This document shows positions 43,265 to 51,627 of a DNA stretch of 58,105 nucleotides, in pieces. Every line of letters starts with the position of its first letter. Position 1 is the first letter of the stretch. Under the pieces are notes generated by a model that was not told where the DNA came from, ran no database searches, and saw only the letters and a list, made by a program, of their open reading frames with translations. Source of the stretch: Polaromonas sp. (GTDB lineage: Bacteria > Pseudomonadota > Gammaproteobacteria > Burkholderiales > Burkholderiaceae_C); assembly GCF_029945895.1 (NCBI RefSeq), contig NZ_JAQSDL010000030.1, forward strand, positions 1-58,105. The letters run 5' to 3'. Position numbers and translations under genes: made by a program.

Positions 43265-44551
43265 ATGCCTGACTATTCATTCGCCTTCACCCTGCTGTTC
43301 TCGGCCGCACTGGTGCTGGTTCTGCTCACGAAGTTCTACCTCGCCTCGCGCCAGATCCGCCACGTGGCCCGGCACCGCAATCAGGTGCCCGCTGCCTTCG
43401 CCAGCACGATTTCGCTGGCCTCGCACCAGAAAGCCGCCGATTACACGATCACCAAGGCGCGCTTTGGCTTGCTCGAACTGGCTTTTGGCACAGCTGTGCT
43501 GGTCGGCTGGACCCTGCTCGGCGGCATAGACCTGCTCAATCAGGCGCTGGTGAACTCGGGCCTCGCCGCTTACGGCAGCCTGGTGCCTCAACTGGCACTG
43601 CTCGCTGCCTTTGGGCTGATCAGCGGCCTGTTGGACCTGCCTTTCACGCTCTACAGCACCTTCCGCATCGAGGAGCGCTTCGGCTTCAACAAGATGTCGT
43701 TCAAGCTGTGGTTGGGCGACCTCGTCAAGTCCCTGCTGGTCGGTCTCGTGATCGGCCTGCCGATCGTGGCGCTGATCCTCTGGATCATGGGCAGCACCGG
43801 TGTCTGGTGGTGGCTCTGGGCCTGGGGCGTGTGGATGGGTTTCAACCTGCTGGTGCTCGTGCTCTACCCCACGGTCATCGCGCCGCTGTTCAACAAGTTC
43901 CAGCCGCTGGAAGATGAAAGCCTGAAGGCGCGCGTCACGGCCCTGATGCAGCGCTGCGGCTTTGCCGCCAAGGGTTTGTTCGTGATGGACGGTAGCAAGC
44001 GTTCGGCCCATGCCAACGCCTACTTCACCGGTTTTGGCGCCTCCAAACGCGTGGTGTTTTTTGACACTCTGCTCAAGCAGCTGAGCCCCGCCGAAGTGGA
44101 CGCGGTGCTGGCCCACGAGCTCGGTCACTTCAAGCACAAACACATCATCAAACGCATTGCCGCCATGTTTGCCATGAGCCTGGCCGGTTTCGCGCTGCTG
44201 GGCTGGTTGTCCACCCAGGCCTGGTTTTACACGGGTCTTGGCGTGCGGCCGAACATGACAGGCAGCAACGACGCGCTGGCCCTGCTGCTGTTTTTGCTGG
44301 TGGTGCCGCTCTTCAGTTTTTTCATCTCGCCGCTGTTTGCCCAGCTCTCGCGCAAACATGAATTTGAAGCCGACGCCTACGCCATCACCCAGACCGACGG
44401 CCGGGATCTTCAAAGCGCCCTGCTCAAGCTCTACCAGGACAACGCCAGCACGCTGACGCCCGACCCGGTGTATGTGAAGTTTTACTATTCGCACCCGCCG
44501 GCCTCGGAGCGGCTGTCCCGCATGGGTGCACCCACCGGAACACCCGCATGA
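43265..44551 (+). CDS. M48-family membrane metallopeptidase (Ste24/HtpX-like)
   Basis: 428 residues. Zinc-binding HELGH at residues 284-288 inside AVLAHELGHFKHKH; the third ligand Glu lies in SRKHEFEADAYA. About five to seven hydrophobic segments. An N-terminal domain typical of Ste24-type (CAAX protease) members rather than short HtpX (~290). It probably takes part in quality control of membrane proteins. The stop overlaps the pterin dehydratase start (ATGA at 44548-44551). Confidence 0.93.
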   Translation: MPDYSFAFTLLFSAALVLVLLTKFYLASRQIRHVARHRNQVPAAFASTISLASHQKAADYTITKARFGLLELAFGTAVLVGWTLLGGIDLLNQALVNSGLAAYGSLVPQLALLAAFGLISGLLDLPFTLYSTFRIEERFGFNKMSFKLWLGDLVKSLLVGLVIGLPIVALILWIMGSTGVWWWLWAWGVWMGFNLLVLVLYPTVIAPLFNKFQPLEDESLKARVTALMQRCGFAAKGLFVMDGSKRSAHANAYFTGFGASKRVVFFDTLLKQLSPAEVDAVLAHELGHFKHKHIIKRIAAMFAMSLAGFALLGWLSTQAWFYTGLGVRPNMTGSNDALALLLFLLVVPLFSFFISPLFAQLSRKHEFEADAYAITQTDGRDLQSALLKLYQDNASTLTPDPVYVKFYYSHPPASERLSRMGAPTGTPA

Positions 44552-44868
44552 GCAACCCCATCCACCAGAACCGCCGCGCGTTGAGTGCCACCGAGATCGT
44601 CACCCAGCTGAGCCAGCTCAACGGCGAGCAGCCGCAGGGCTGGCGCCTGATGGACGGTTCGCTGGAGAAGACCTTCAGCTTCAAGAACTTTCACGAGACC
44701 ATGGGGTTTGCCAACGCTGTGGCCTTCATCGCCAATGCCGAGGACCATCACCCGGACCTCGCGTTGAGCTACGGCAAATGCACGGTGCGCTTCAACACGC
44801 ACGACGTGAACGGCATTTCGGTCAGCGACTTTTTCTGCGCGTCCAGGGTTGACGCGCTGCTGGCTTGA
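44548..44868 (+). CDS. phhB: 4a-hydroxytetrahydrobiopterin dehydratase (PCD/PhhB)
   Basis: 106 residues. Dehydrates 4a-hydroxytetrahydropterin formed by aromatic amino-acid hydroxylases; also known as DCoH. The conserved FKNFHETMGFANAVAFIANAEDHHPDLAL region contains the EDHHPD motif with the catalytic His pair. No phenylalanine hydroxylase is in the window. Coupled to the protease upstream and to rsgA downstream by 4-base overlaps. Confidence 0.93.
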   Translation: MSNPIHQNRRALSATEIVTQLSQLNGEQPQGWRLMDGSLEKTFSFKNFHETMGFANAVAFIANAEDHHPDLALSYGKCTVRFNTHDVNGISVSDFFCASRVDALLA

Positions 44869-45812
44869 CCACTGTTTCTTCAGCGGGGACCCTGCCCGGT
44901 CTGGTGGTGGCCGGCTTCGGCCGGCATTGCCTGGTGGAAACGCCCGACGGCCAGCGCCTGATCTGCCATCCGCGCGGCAAGAAAAGCCAGGCCGTCGTCG
45001 GCGACCGCGTGTTGTGGCTACCCTCACAGGACGAAGGCACGATCGAGAAGGTGGAAAAACGCAGCAACCTGTTTTACCGCCAGGACGACATGCGCACCAA
45101 GTCGTTTGCGGCCAACCTCGACCAGGTGCTGATCCTGATCGCGGCCGAGCCCGAGTTTTCGGAGAGCCAGCTGACCCGCGCGCTGATCGCGGCCGAAGCC
45201 GAGCGCATCACCCCCATCATCGCGCTGAACAAAAGCGACCTGGCCGAACCCTTTGCCCGCGCCTGGACCAAACTGGCGCCCTACCGCGCCATGGGTTACC
45301 AGGTGCTGCCGCTGGCGGTCAAGCCAAAAACCGACACACCCGTTGCCAATGACGCGCAAACTGACCAGCTGCGCGAGCTGCTGCGCGGCAAAAAAACGCT
45401 GGTGCTGGGCCCCTCCGGTGCCGGCAAAAGCAGCCTGACCAACCTGCTGATTCCGGGCGCGCAGGTGCTGACCGCGGAAATATCGCAGGCGCTCAATTCC
45501 GGGAAACACACGACCACCAGCACCACGCTGTACTGGCTCGACGACGCCAGAACCAGCGCGCTGATCGATTCACCCGGCTTTCAGGAGTTTGGCCTGCACC
45601 ACATCGAGCCGATGCAGCTGGCCAACTACATGCCCGACCTCAAGGTCCATGCGCAGGACTGCAAGTTCTACAACTGCACGCACCTGCATGAACCCGGCTG
45701 CGGCGTGATTTCAGAGGTCAAATCGGCCTCTGGCCCAAGTGGCATAAGCGCAAGTCGCTATCGTTTGTATAGCGAACTTTTCGCCGAGCTGTCGCAACCC
45801 CCGCGCTACTGA
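44865..45812 (+). CDS. rsgA: Ribosome small-subunit-dependent GTPase A
   Basis: 315 residues. Circularly permuted GTPase that checks late 30S assembly. N-terminal OB fold; G4 NKSD at ~122; G1 [12 protein letters not shown] at ~182; G3 [10 protein letters not shown]; a C-terminal zinc knuckle [14 protein letters not shown]. The start is TTG at 44865, overlapping the phhB stop (TTGA); no ATG lies near. Residues ~285-304 are encoded by an AGCTATC-family repeat, yet the conserved RYxxYxEL ending is kept. Convergent with hisC with a 7-base overlap. Confidence 0.95.
   Translation: MTTVSSAGTLPGLVVAGFGRHCLVETPDGQRLICHPRGKKSQAVVGDRVLWLPSQDEGTIEKVEKRSNLFYRQDDMRTKSFAANLDQVLILIAAEPEFSESQLTRALIAAEAERITPIIALNKSDLAEPFARAWTKLAPYRAMGYQVLPLAVKPKTDTPVANDAQTDQLRELLRGKKTLVLGPSGAGKSSLTNLLIPGAQVLTAEISQALNSGKHTTTSTTLYWLDDARTSALIDSPGFQEFGLHHIEPMQLANYMPDLKVHAQDCKFYNCTHLHEPGCGVISEVKSASGPSGISASRYRLYSELFAELSQPPRY
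45719..45775 (+). repeat. AGCTATC-family repeat, copy 7 (in-frame within rsgA)
   Basis: TCAAATCGGCCTCTGGCCCA, AGTGGCATAAGCGCAAG and CGCTATCGTTTGTATAGCG. The order of modules equals the minus-strand copy at 20804-20858 (TCGGGCTTCAGCCC...GCGTGAGCAGCTAT...ATAGC). It encodes [20 protein letters not shown] near the C-terminus. Confidence 0.55.
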
Positions 45813-46888
45813 GCTGGTTCAGGGCCGACCAGCGCGCGGCACGCATCCACCAGCGCCGCACACTGCGCGGGTGTCCCCACACTGATGCGCAGGTATTGCT
45901 CGATACGCGGCAGCCTGAAATGACGCACAAGCACGCGCCGCTCGCGCAGGCCCGCCGCAAGCACGGCGGCATCATGCCGGGGATGGCTAACCATCAGGAA
46001 GTTGGCCTGTGACGGCAGCACATCGAAACCCAGCGCCTGCAGATCCCGCGTCAGGTCTTCGCGGCTCGCAATAACGGCTGCACGCGTGGTCTCAAACCAG
46101 GCGTGGTCCTGGTACGCTGCCACCGCACCCGCCAGTGCCAGGCGGTCCAGCGGGTAGGAATTGAAGCTGTCCCGCACGGTTTCCAGCGCCTCGATCAGGT
46201 GGCGCTGGCCGGCGGCAAACCCCACCCGGAGGCCGGCCAGCGAACGCGATTTGGACAGGGTCTGCACCACCAGCAGATTCGGGTAGCGGGCGATCAGTCC
46301 GATGGCGCTTTCGCCGCCGAAATCCACATAGGCTTCATCGACCAGCACCACACACTGGCTTTGATGTTGCAGCAACTGCTCAATATCGGCGAGCGGCAAA
46401 CCTGTGCCGGTTGGCGCGTTGGGATTGGCGACCACCACGCCACCGCAGGAAGACCGGTAATGCGCCGTCTGGACGCGCATGGCCGCATCCAGCGGGACCA
46501 GGGTGCATTCAATACCGTACAGGCCGCAGTACACCTTGTAGAAGCTGTAGCTGATGTCCGGCATGAGCACCGGGCGGGCTTGCCGGAAAAAAGCGAAGAA
46601 CGCATGTGCCAGCACCTCGTCCGAGCCGTTGCCGGCAAATACCTGGCTGGAGGCGATGCCATGGTGGTCAGCAATCGCCTGCCTGAGCCCGGCAGCCTGC
46701 GGATCGGGGTAGAGCTGCAGTCCCTCCTGCGCGGCGGCGATGATGGCCGCAACAACCCGAGGCGATGGTGGATACGGATTTTCGTTGGTGTTGAGCTTGA
46801 CCAGGCCGTCGATGACAGGTTGCTCGCCGGGTGTGTAAGGAGTCAGCCCTCGCAGGGTCGGGCTCCAGAAGGAAGTCTCGGAAGTCAC
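45806..46888 (-). CDS. hisC: Histidinol-phosphate aminotransferase
   Basis: 360 residues. PLP-dependent class I/II aminotransferase for histidine synthesis. N-terminal [52 protein letters not shown] and the Schiff-base lysine in [16 protein letters not shown] are all HisC hallmarks. Comamonadaceae usually have more than one HisC; this one stands outside the his operon and may serve another aromatic aminotransferase step. Convergent with rsgA; 21 bases downstream of the CobD-like gene on the same strand. Confidence 0.93.
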   Translation of the reverse strand: MTSETSFWSPTLRGLTPYTPGEQPVIDGLVKLNTNENPYPPSPRVVAAIIAAAQEGLQLYPDPQAAGLRQAIADHHGIASSQVFAGNGSDEVLAHAFFAFFRQARPVLMPDISYSFYKVYCGLYGIECTLVPLDAAMRVQTAHYRSSCGGVVVANPNAPTGTGLPLADIEQLLQHQSQCVVLVDEAYVDFGGESAIGLIARYPNLLVVQTLSKSRSLAGLRVGFAAGQRHLIEALETVRDSFNSYPLDRLALAGAVAAYQDHAWFETTRAAVIASREDLTRDLQALGFDVLPSQANFLMVSHPRHDAAVLAAGLRERRVLVRHFRLPRIEQYLRISVGTPAQCAALVDACRALVGPEPAQ

Positions 46889-46909
46889 GGAGAACCCCTG
46901 GTGCAGCGT

Positions 46910-47917
46910 TCAGCCCAGCAGGCGCGCCAGCGTCAGCAGCGCCAGCAGCATCATCCAGAGCACCACGGAGCGCCAGACCAGGCCCACGATGCTGCGCAGG
47001 TGCCCCACCTCCGGCTCACGCCCAGGCGTACTCTCGGTGGCCTGCGGACCGCCTGCATCAATGCCGTCAGCCTGGAAGCCCTGGGATGCGTCGGGAGAAA
47101 ACGCAGCTTTCAACGCTTCGCCGCCCAGGCGCACGTTGACCGCGCCCGAGGTGGCGGCCAGGATCACGCCATCGTTGCGGTTTTCCTGGCCTGCGGGCGA
47201 ACGTTGCATGTAGTTGCGCCAGCCATCGATCGCGTCCTCGAAACTGCCCACAACCGCGAACCCGAGCGAGGTCAGGCGCGCCGGCACGTAGTCGACCACA
47301 CCCCAGGCTTGCGCAGCGGCCTGCTGCAGCGCCGGGCTCGCGCCTTCGCCGGTCGATTTCGACTTGTAAGCCCAGTAGCGCGATACAAACTCGGCCATGC
47401 GGTACAACACGGCACCGGCCGGCCCCAGGCCCAGCGCAGCCAGCACCGAGAACCAGGCCAGCACGCCAAAGACATGGCGATGCGCGGCCAGCACCGAATA
47501 CTCAATCACATGCCGCACGATCTCGCTGCGCGGCAGTTCGCTGGCATCGACCTGACGCCACTGCGCCAGCAGTTCGCGCGCGGTTGCTTCGTCCCCGTCG
47601 TCCAGCGCATCACGTATGTCGGTGAAATAGTGGCTGAACTGGCGAAAGCCGAGCGTCACGTAGAGCACGGCCACGCTCCAGGCAAAAGCCAGCACGCCGT
47701 TCACGCTCCAGAGCAGCCAGTGCACGGCCAGGGTCAGCAAGGCCGGACCCACCACCGCCGTGGCCCAGGCGACCCAGCCATGTTGCGGCTTGCCCGCGTC
47801 CAGGCTGCGGCTGGCCCAGCGCGCCCAGCGGCGCAAACTGGCGTGGATCAGATTGCCGCGCGCCAGCGGCCTCGCCTGTTCGATGATGAGTGCAAACAAA
47901 ACAGCAAAAAAACTCAT
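46910..47917 (-). CDS. CobD/CbiB-family membrane protein
   Basis: 335 residues, four to five hydrophobic segments. MSFFAVLFALIIEQARPL and the FTDIRDALDDGDEATARELLAQW segment match the CobD/CbiB-like family, whose true members form adenosylcobinamide phosphate. The betaproteobacterial branch found next to hisC without other cob genes is more divergent, so cobalamin synthesis is not certain. The C-terminal half contains an acidic, low-complexity stretch before a final membrane helix. I chose ATG 47917; in-frame sequence upstream to 47980 belongs to a hairpin element. Confidence 0.8.
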   Translation of the reverse strand: MSFFAVLFALIIEQARPLARGNLIHASLRRWARWASRSLDAGKPQHGWVAWATAVVGPALLTLAVHWLLWSVNGVLAFAWSVAVLYVTLGFRQFSHYFTDIRDALDDGDEATARELLAQWRQVDASELPRSEIVRHVIEYSVLAAHRHVFGVLAWFSVLAALGLGPAGAVLYRMAEFVSRYWAYKSKSTGEGASPALQQAAAQAWGVVDYVPARLTSLGFAVVGSFEDAIDGWRNYMQRSPAGQENRNDGVILAATSGAVNVRLGGEALKAAFSPDASQGFQADGIDAGGPQATESTPGREPEVGHLRSIVGLVWRSVVLWMMLLALLTLARLLG

Positions 47918-47937
47918 GGCACTTCTATAAATCCATT

Positions 47938-48036
47938 TTTCGGGCGAATTGCGTCGTTGCGCGTTGCGCGCAATCCTCATGCACCCAAGTGCATTCCGGT
48001 TGCTGTGCTCCGTGCGCCTAGCACTTCATCCCGAAA
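47938..48036. mobile_element. MITE-like hairpin element E (99 bp)
   Basis: Ends TTTCGGG / CCCGAAA, arms imperfectly complementary (GCGAATTGCG/GTGCTAGG side), centre ATGCAC-CCAA-GTGCAT at the midpoint. Same length as element B but different sequence. No coding capacity. Confidence 0.5.
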
Positions 48037-48082
48037 TTCTGAATTTCTGAATTTCTGAATTTCTGAATTTCTGAATTTCTGG
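48035..48082. repeat. Octanucleotide tandem repeat (ATTTCTGA, six units)
   Basis: Units at 48035, 48043, 48051, 48059, 48067 and 48075; the first and last carry one mismatch each. It adjoins hairpin element E, about 120 bases upstream of the CobD-like gene start. Confidence 0.9.
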
Positions 48083-48108
48083 GAGTGCCCTGCTACCAAA
48101 TCATAACT

Positions 48109-48172
48109 GCCCCACGGTCGCGCACTGCGTGTCGCTCCCTGCCCCTGGGGGCCGCTGCGCCTGCGGGTCTGG
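48109..48172 (+). repeat. GC-rich dispersed repeat, copy 2 (partial)
   Basis: GCCCCACGGTCGCGCACTGC at the left, GCCCCTGGGGGCC core and GCTGCGCCTGCGGG at the right. Confidence 0.65.
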
Positions 48173-48218
48173 ATATCTTCTCAAGCTCATTTTCCTGGGC
48201 GTGGCACTCTCGTTCAGC

Positions 48219-48290
48219 TGGGGCCGCGGGTCCGGCCTTGCCGGCCCGCAGGCGCCGCCCCCGTGAGAGGGGAACAGACTACACGCAGTG
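48219..48290 (-). repeat. GC-rich dispersed repeat, copy 3 (partial, inverted relative to copy 2)
   Basis: GGGGCCGCGGGTCCGGCC, GCCCGCAGGCGCC and ACTACACGCAGTGAGCC. It lies 23 bases past the Nudix gene stop. Confidence 0.6.
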
Positions 48291-48312
48291 AGCCTGGACG
48301 GGGTTGGCTTGT

Positions 48313-49020
48313 CTACGCGCTCAGAAAGCGGTAGAGGTTGCGCAGCATGCCGGCCGTCGCGCCCCAGATGTAGCGCTCTTTGCTGTCGCTGCTGTCTGCG
48401 CCCCCTGTGTAAGGCATGGAGAGCCACTGGCGCAGCACCCCCTCGAATTCAAACTCGTGGCGCTGATGGTTGGCCGGGTCCATCAGGTAACGCAGCGGCA
48501 CTTCAAAAATGTCGGCTACCTCGGATGGACTGGGTTGCAGCGCAAAACCGGGGCGCACCAGTGCGACGACCGGCGTGATGATGAAGGCCGTGCCAGTGAC
48601 ATAGGTGGGCAGGATGCCGAGCACCTCCACATGCTCGCGGGTCAGACCGATTTCTTCATGCGCCTCGCGCAGGGCCGTGTCCACTGCGTCGTGGTCGGCG
48701 TCGTCTGTCTTGCCGCCGGGCAGCGCAATCTGGCCGGAATGGGTGGACATGTTGCCCGCCCGCTCCGTCAGCAACAGCGTCAGCTCATCACGCATGACAA
48801 GCGGCAGCAGCACGGCCGCCAGTGCCGGCTCGCGGTTGGAAAATCGTTTCTCGACGCTGTGCTCGGGCGTCCAGACCGGCGGGTGCCGAAAACGCTGGCG
48901 CAGGGCCTGCGGCGTGAGTTCCTGCGCCGGCACGCCTGACAGGTGCGCGTCCACCCCGATCACCGGGATGCTGCGGGGATCAAAGGTGGGCAAAGGCGTG
49001 GTGAAGCGGTGCGTCGTCAT
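48313..49020 (-). CDS. Nudix hydrolase, CoA pyrophosphatase type (NudL-like)
   Basis: 235 residues. The Nudix box reads GGKTDDADHDAVDTALREAHEEIGL, here quoted in parts: GGKTDDAD then ALREAHEEIGL. The first conserved Glu of G-x5-E is Asp, which is tolerated in this branch, and the metal-binding REAHEE core is intact. The segment upstream (LLTERAGNMSTHSGQIALPGG) matches the CoA-hydrolase signature LLTxRxxxxxxHxGQxxFPGG. It cleaves CoA or its thioesters to 4'-phosphopantetheine and 3',5'-ADP. Next gene downstream of rplS in reverse order but separated by a terminator. Confidence 0.92.
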   Translation of the reverse strand: MTTHRFTTPLPTFDPRSIPVIGVDAHLSGVPAQELTPQALRQRFRHPPVWTPEHSVEKRFSNREPALAAVLLPLVMRDELTLLLTERAGNMSTHSGQIALPGGKTDDADHDAVDTALREAHEEIGLTREHVEVLGILPTYVTGTAFIITPVVALVRPGFALQPSPSEVADIFEVPLRYLMDPANHQRHEFEFEGVLRQWLSMPYTGGADSSDSKERYIWGATAGMLRNLYRFLSA

Positions 49021-49046
49021 GAGGACGCAAGATTAACAGGGCATAA

Positions 49047-49073
49047 AAAAAGCCGCTCCGTAGAGCGGCTTTT
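49047..49073. terminator. Terminator after rplS (bidirectional form)
   Basis: AAAAAA-AGCCGCTC-CGTA-GAGCGGCT-TTT. On the minus strand it lies 18 bases after the rplS stop at 49091 and has a seven-T tail. It ends the rpsP-rimM-trmD-rplS operon. Confidence 0.9.
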
Positions 49074-49090
49074 CTGCGGGCCGGCTGTTT

Positions 49091-49456
49091 TTATGCAGCT
49101 TTGGCACCCAGCTTTTCCTTGATACGTGCCGACTTGCCGCTGCGGCTGCGCAGGTAGTACAGCTTGGCACGACGCACGTCACCACGGCGCTTGACTTCGA
49201 TCTTGGCGATCAGCGGGCTGTAGACCTGGAAGGTCCGCTCGACGCCTTCACCGTTGGAGATCTTGCGCACGATGAAGCTGGAGTTCAGGCCGCGGTTGCG
49301 CTTGGCAATCACGACGCCTTCAAAAGCCTGCATACGCTTGCGGGTGCCTTCAACCACGTTGACGCTGACAATCACGGTGTCGCCGGGGGCGTACACGGGG
49401 ATGGTCTTGTTCAGGCGGGCAATTTCTTCCTGCTCTAGGGTCTGGATCAGATTCAT
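49091..49456 (-). CDS. rplS: 50S ribosomal protein L19
   Basis: 121 residues. Sits at the 30S-50S interface. [20 protein letters not shown] at the N-terminus, [21 protein letters not shown] and [20 protein letters not shown] are the L19 signatures. I chose ATG 49456; a second in-frame ATG at 49468 would add four residues. Last gene of the conserved rpsP-rimM-trmD-rplS operon. Confidence 0.98.
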   Translation of the reverse strand: MNLIQTLEQEEIARLNKTIPVYAPGDTVIVSVNVVEGTRKRMQAFEGVVIAKRNRGLNSSFIVRKISNGEGVERTFQVYSPLIAKIEVKRRGDVRRAKLYYLRSRSGKSARIKEKLGAKAA

Positions 49457-49587
49457 GATGTATTCCATCTAACTTTTTCGTTCATACACGCGCTACGCTA
49501 AAGACCGCAAATCCATGGACACCTCAGGGAGGGTCAAGATGGTTGCAGTGGCCGCCAGAGGACCGAAAAGCCCACGATTATAACAAT

Positions 49588-50367
49588 TTATGGGTGGGGG
49601 GACGATTTTGTCGCCAGGCTGTGCAGAAACGCCTCGTCCGGGGCATCCAGCCGGCCGGCTTCCCGGGCGGCGTCCAGCAGTTCGGGCCGGTGCTGCCGGG
49701 TCAGGGCCAGACGCTGGTCGCGGCGCCAGCGTTCGATGTGGCCGTGGTTGCCCGACAACAGCATCTCGGGGGTCGTCTGGCCGCGCCAGGTCTCGGGCCG
49801 GGTGTAATGCGGGCAGTCGAGCAGGCCGTCGAGCGCCGGGTTGAAACTGTCGAACTGGTGGCTGCCCTCGTCATGAAGCACGCCCGGCTGCAGGCGTGCC
49901 ACCGCATCCAGCAAGGCCAGCGCGGGAATTTCACCGCCGGACAGCACAAAGTCACCCAGGCTGATCTGCTGGTCCACATAGGTGTCGATAAAACGCTGGT
50001 CCAGACCCTCGTAACGGCCGCAGACCAGCACCGCCCCGGTGCCGGCCGACCAGACCTGCACGCCGGTGTGGTCCAGCGCGCGCCCAATCGGCGAAAACAG
50101 GACCACCGGCGCCTGCTCGCCGGCAGGCTCTGCGCGCTCCTCGCGGATTTTTTCAAGGCAGCGCGCCAGCGGCTCGGCCAGCATCACCATGCCGGGGCCG
50201 CCTCCGAAGGAGCGGTCGTCCACCCGGCGGTAGTTGCCTTCGGCAAAATCGCGCGGGTTCCACAACTTCACCTCGACCAGGCCGGATTCGTAGGCACGGC
50301 GCGTCACACCGCTGGTCAGAAACGGCGCAAACAGCTCGGGGAAAAGGGTGATGACGTCAAAACGCAT
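49588..50367 (-). CDS. trmD: tRNA (guanine-37-N1)-methyltransferase
   Basis: 259 residues. SPOUT methyltransferase that makes m1G37 to prevent frameshifting. MRFDVITLFPELFAPFLTSG, the trefoil-knot region VCGRYEGLDQRFIDTYVDQQ, and VLSGGEIPALALLDAVARLQPG are characteristic. The C-terminal RRDQRLALTRQHRPELL is also typical. It lies between rimM and rplS, but a GC-rich repeat occupies the 147-base gap to rimM. Confidence 0.98.
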   Translation of the reverse strand: MRFDVITLFPELFAPFLTSGVTRRAYESGLVEVKLWNPRDFAEGNYRRVDDRSFGGGPGMVMLAEPLARCLEKIREERAEPAGEQAPVVLFSPIGRALDHTGVQVWSAGTGAVLVCGRYEGLDQRFIDTYVDQQISLGDFVLSGGEIPALALLDAVARLQPGVLHDEGSHQFDSFNPALDGLLDCPHYTRPETWRGQTTPEMLLSGNHGHIERWRRDQRLALTRQHRPELLDAAREAGRLDAPDEAFLHSLATKSSPHP

Positions 50368-50421
50368 GGCTTGTATTTTGCGTCACGAACCGCCTGTCGA
50401 CGCTGCCAGGGAAGTTCTAGA

Positions 50422-50512
50422 CCAGCCGGGGCCGCGGAACCGGCTTCGCCGGGCCGCAGGCGCAGCGACCCTCGGGGGGCAGGGAGCTACACGCAGTGAG
50501 CGACCGTGGGGG
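50422..50512 (-). repeat. GC-rich dispersed repeat, copy 4, between rimM and trmD
   Basis: Nearly full length and close in sequence to copy 1 (30711-30804); its CCCCCACGGTCGCTCACTGC end abuts the rimM stop (50515). Confidence 0.8.
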
Positions 50513-50514
50513 CT

Positions 50515-51087
50515 TTAATAGTCAGGCTGCCAGTCAACGGAGATGGTCTTGCCCGGCAGATCGACGGCGTCCACATAGGCGGCCACAAAGGGAATCATGC
50601 GTTCCAGGGTCTGCTCGCCGTCGGTGTAATCGACACACAGCACCGAGTGCGGGCCGGTGGCCATCAGGTCGCGTACCTTGCCCAGGGCCACACCTTCGCG
50701 GTTGACTACGTTCAGGTCCAGCAGGTCGACCCAGTAATACTCGTCCTTGCCCGCCTTGGGGAAACTGCTGCGCGGCACAAAAATGCGCGCGCCGCGCAGG
50801 GTCTCGGCCGGCGTGCGGTCGTCGATACCCTCGAACTTGGCCACCACGGAGCCGGAATGGGTTTTGGACTCGCTGACCGTCAGCACCACGGTGCCGGAGA
50901 AAGCGTCAAAACCGGGCCGGTGTTGGGTGTCCGGCGGCTGCAAAAACCAGCGGCCGGAAGAAAAAAGCGCCTCGGAAGAGGCGCTGTGAGCCAGGATTTT
51001 CACCCAGCCCTTGACGCCCCAGGCGTCAAGAATGCGCCCGACTTCAACCGCATCGTCTGGCAGGACAGACGGCTCAAGGCCGGGCAT
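50515..51087 (-). CDS. rimM: 16S rRNA processing protein RimM
   Basis: 190 residues. Binds S19 and helps mature the 3' domain of 16S rRNA. The N-terminal RimM domain (VEVGRILDAWGVKGWVKI; GARIFVPRSSFPKAGKDEYYWVDLLDL) is followed by a PRC-barrel (LGKVRDLMATGPHSVLCV). An insertion with SASSEALFSSGRWFLQPPDTQHRPGFDAF is typical of betaproteobacteria. I chose ATG 51087; the upstream in-frame GTG (51111) falls in repeat-derived sequence. Second gene of the ribosomal-protein operon. Confidence 0.95.
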   Translation of the reverse strand: MPGLEPSVLPDDAVEVGRILDAWGVKGWVKILAHSASSEALFSSGRWFLQPPDTQHRPGFDAFSGTVVLTVSESKTHSGSVVAKFEGIDDRTPAETLRGARIFVPRSSFPKAGKDEYYWVDLLDLNVVNREGVALGKVRDLMATGPHSVLCVDYTDGEQTLERMIPFVAAYVDAVDLPGKTISVDWQPDY

Positions 51088-51094
51088 ACTCTCA

Positions 51095-51175
51095 GCCCCC
51101 ACGCTTTTCACTGCGTAGAAGGCGCTGCCCCCCGAGAGGGCTAATTTCCCTTGGGGCGGCCCAGCGGGAAATTGT
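51095..51175 (+). repeat. GC-rich dispersed repeat, diverged copy 5, between rpsP and rimM
   Basis: GCCCCCACGCTTTTCACTGC and GCTGCCCCCCGAGAGGG match the left half of the repeat; the right part instead holds an AATTTCCC...GGGAAATT hairpin (51141-51175). Confidence 0.55.
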
Positions 51176-51183
51176 CATTTTTA

Positions 51184-51444
51184 TCAGGCAGCCTTGGGAG
51201 CTGCAGCAGCGCCCTGCTTGACCAGGCGCAGCACGGTGGGGGACGCTTGGGCGCCCACGCCGAGCCAGTGGGTCAGGCGGTCCTGCTCGATGCGCAGGCC
51301 TTCTTCGCCACCTTTGGCAATCGGGTTGTAAAAACCGATGCGTTCGATGAAGCGGCCATCGCGGCGGACGCGTTTGTCAGCCACAACAATATTGAAAAAT
51401 GGACGGTGCTTAGAACCGCCGCGCGAGAGTCGGATGACGACCAT
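51184..51444 (-). CDS. rpsP: 30S ribosomal protein S16
   Basis: 86 residues. [35 protein letters not shown] and [18 protein letters not shown] are S16 hallmarks; the Ala-rich C-terminal tail is variable. First gene of the rpsP-rimM-trmD-rplS operon. Confidence 0.98.
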   Translation of the reverse strand: MVVIRLSRGGSKHRPFFNIVVADKRVRRDGRFIERIGFYNPIAKGGEEGLRIEQDRLTHWLGVGAQASPTVLRLVKQGAAAAPKAA

Positions 51445-51627
51445 GATTTATCCTTCGGGTGGTGAGGTGAAAAAAAATCACCCCAAAATGTTCCTGCAGC
51501 GCTTGAGACACACGACATGGCACCCGGCCAGCGAAATGCTGCAAAGCCGCAGATTATAACCCGCGGTCTGCCGCTGTCCCGCCCGCTGCATTCACCCAAC
51601 GCCCTTGCAACCCATTTTTGGCACACC

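Larger units (their letters stand above)
47918..48312. other. 395-bp repeat-filled intergenic region
   Basis: It contains, in order, a 99-bp hairpin element (47938-48036), an 8-bp tandem repeat (48035-48082) and two oppositely oriented GC-rich repeats (48109-48172, 48219-48290). No gene is seen. Confidence 0.8.

Noticed and set aside
46910..47917. A cobalamin riboswitch or cob operon around the CobD-like gene
   Set aside because: No other cobalamin gene or riboswitch-like leader is seen; the upstream DNA is repeat.
47981..48058. Possible CRISPR-like array because of regular repeats
   Set aside because: The units are 8 bp with no spacers; it is a simple tandem repeat.
51088..51111. GTG start at 51111 for rimM
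   Set aside because: The sequence belongs to the GC-rich repeat; ATG 51087 is preceded by a purine-rich stretch.
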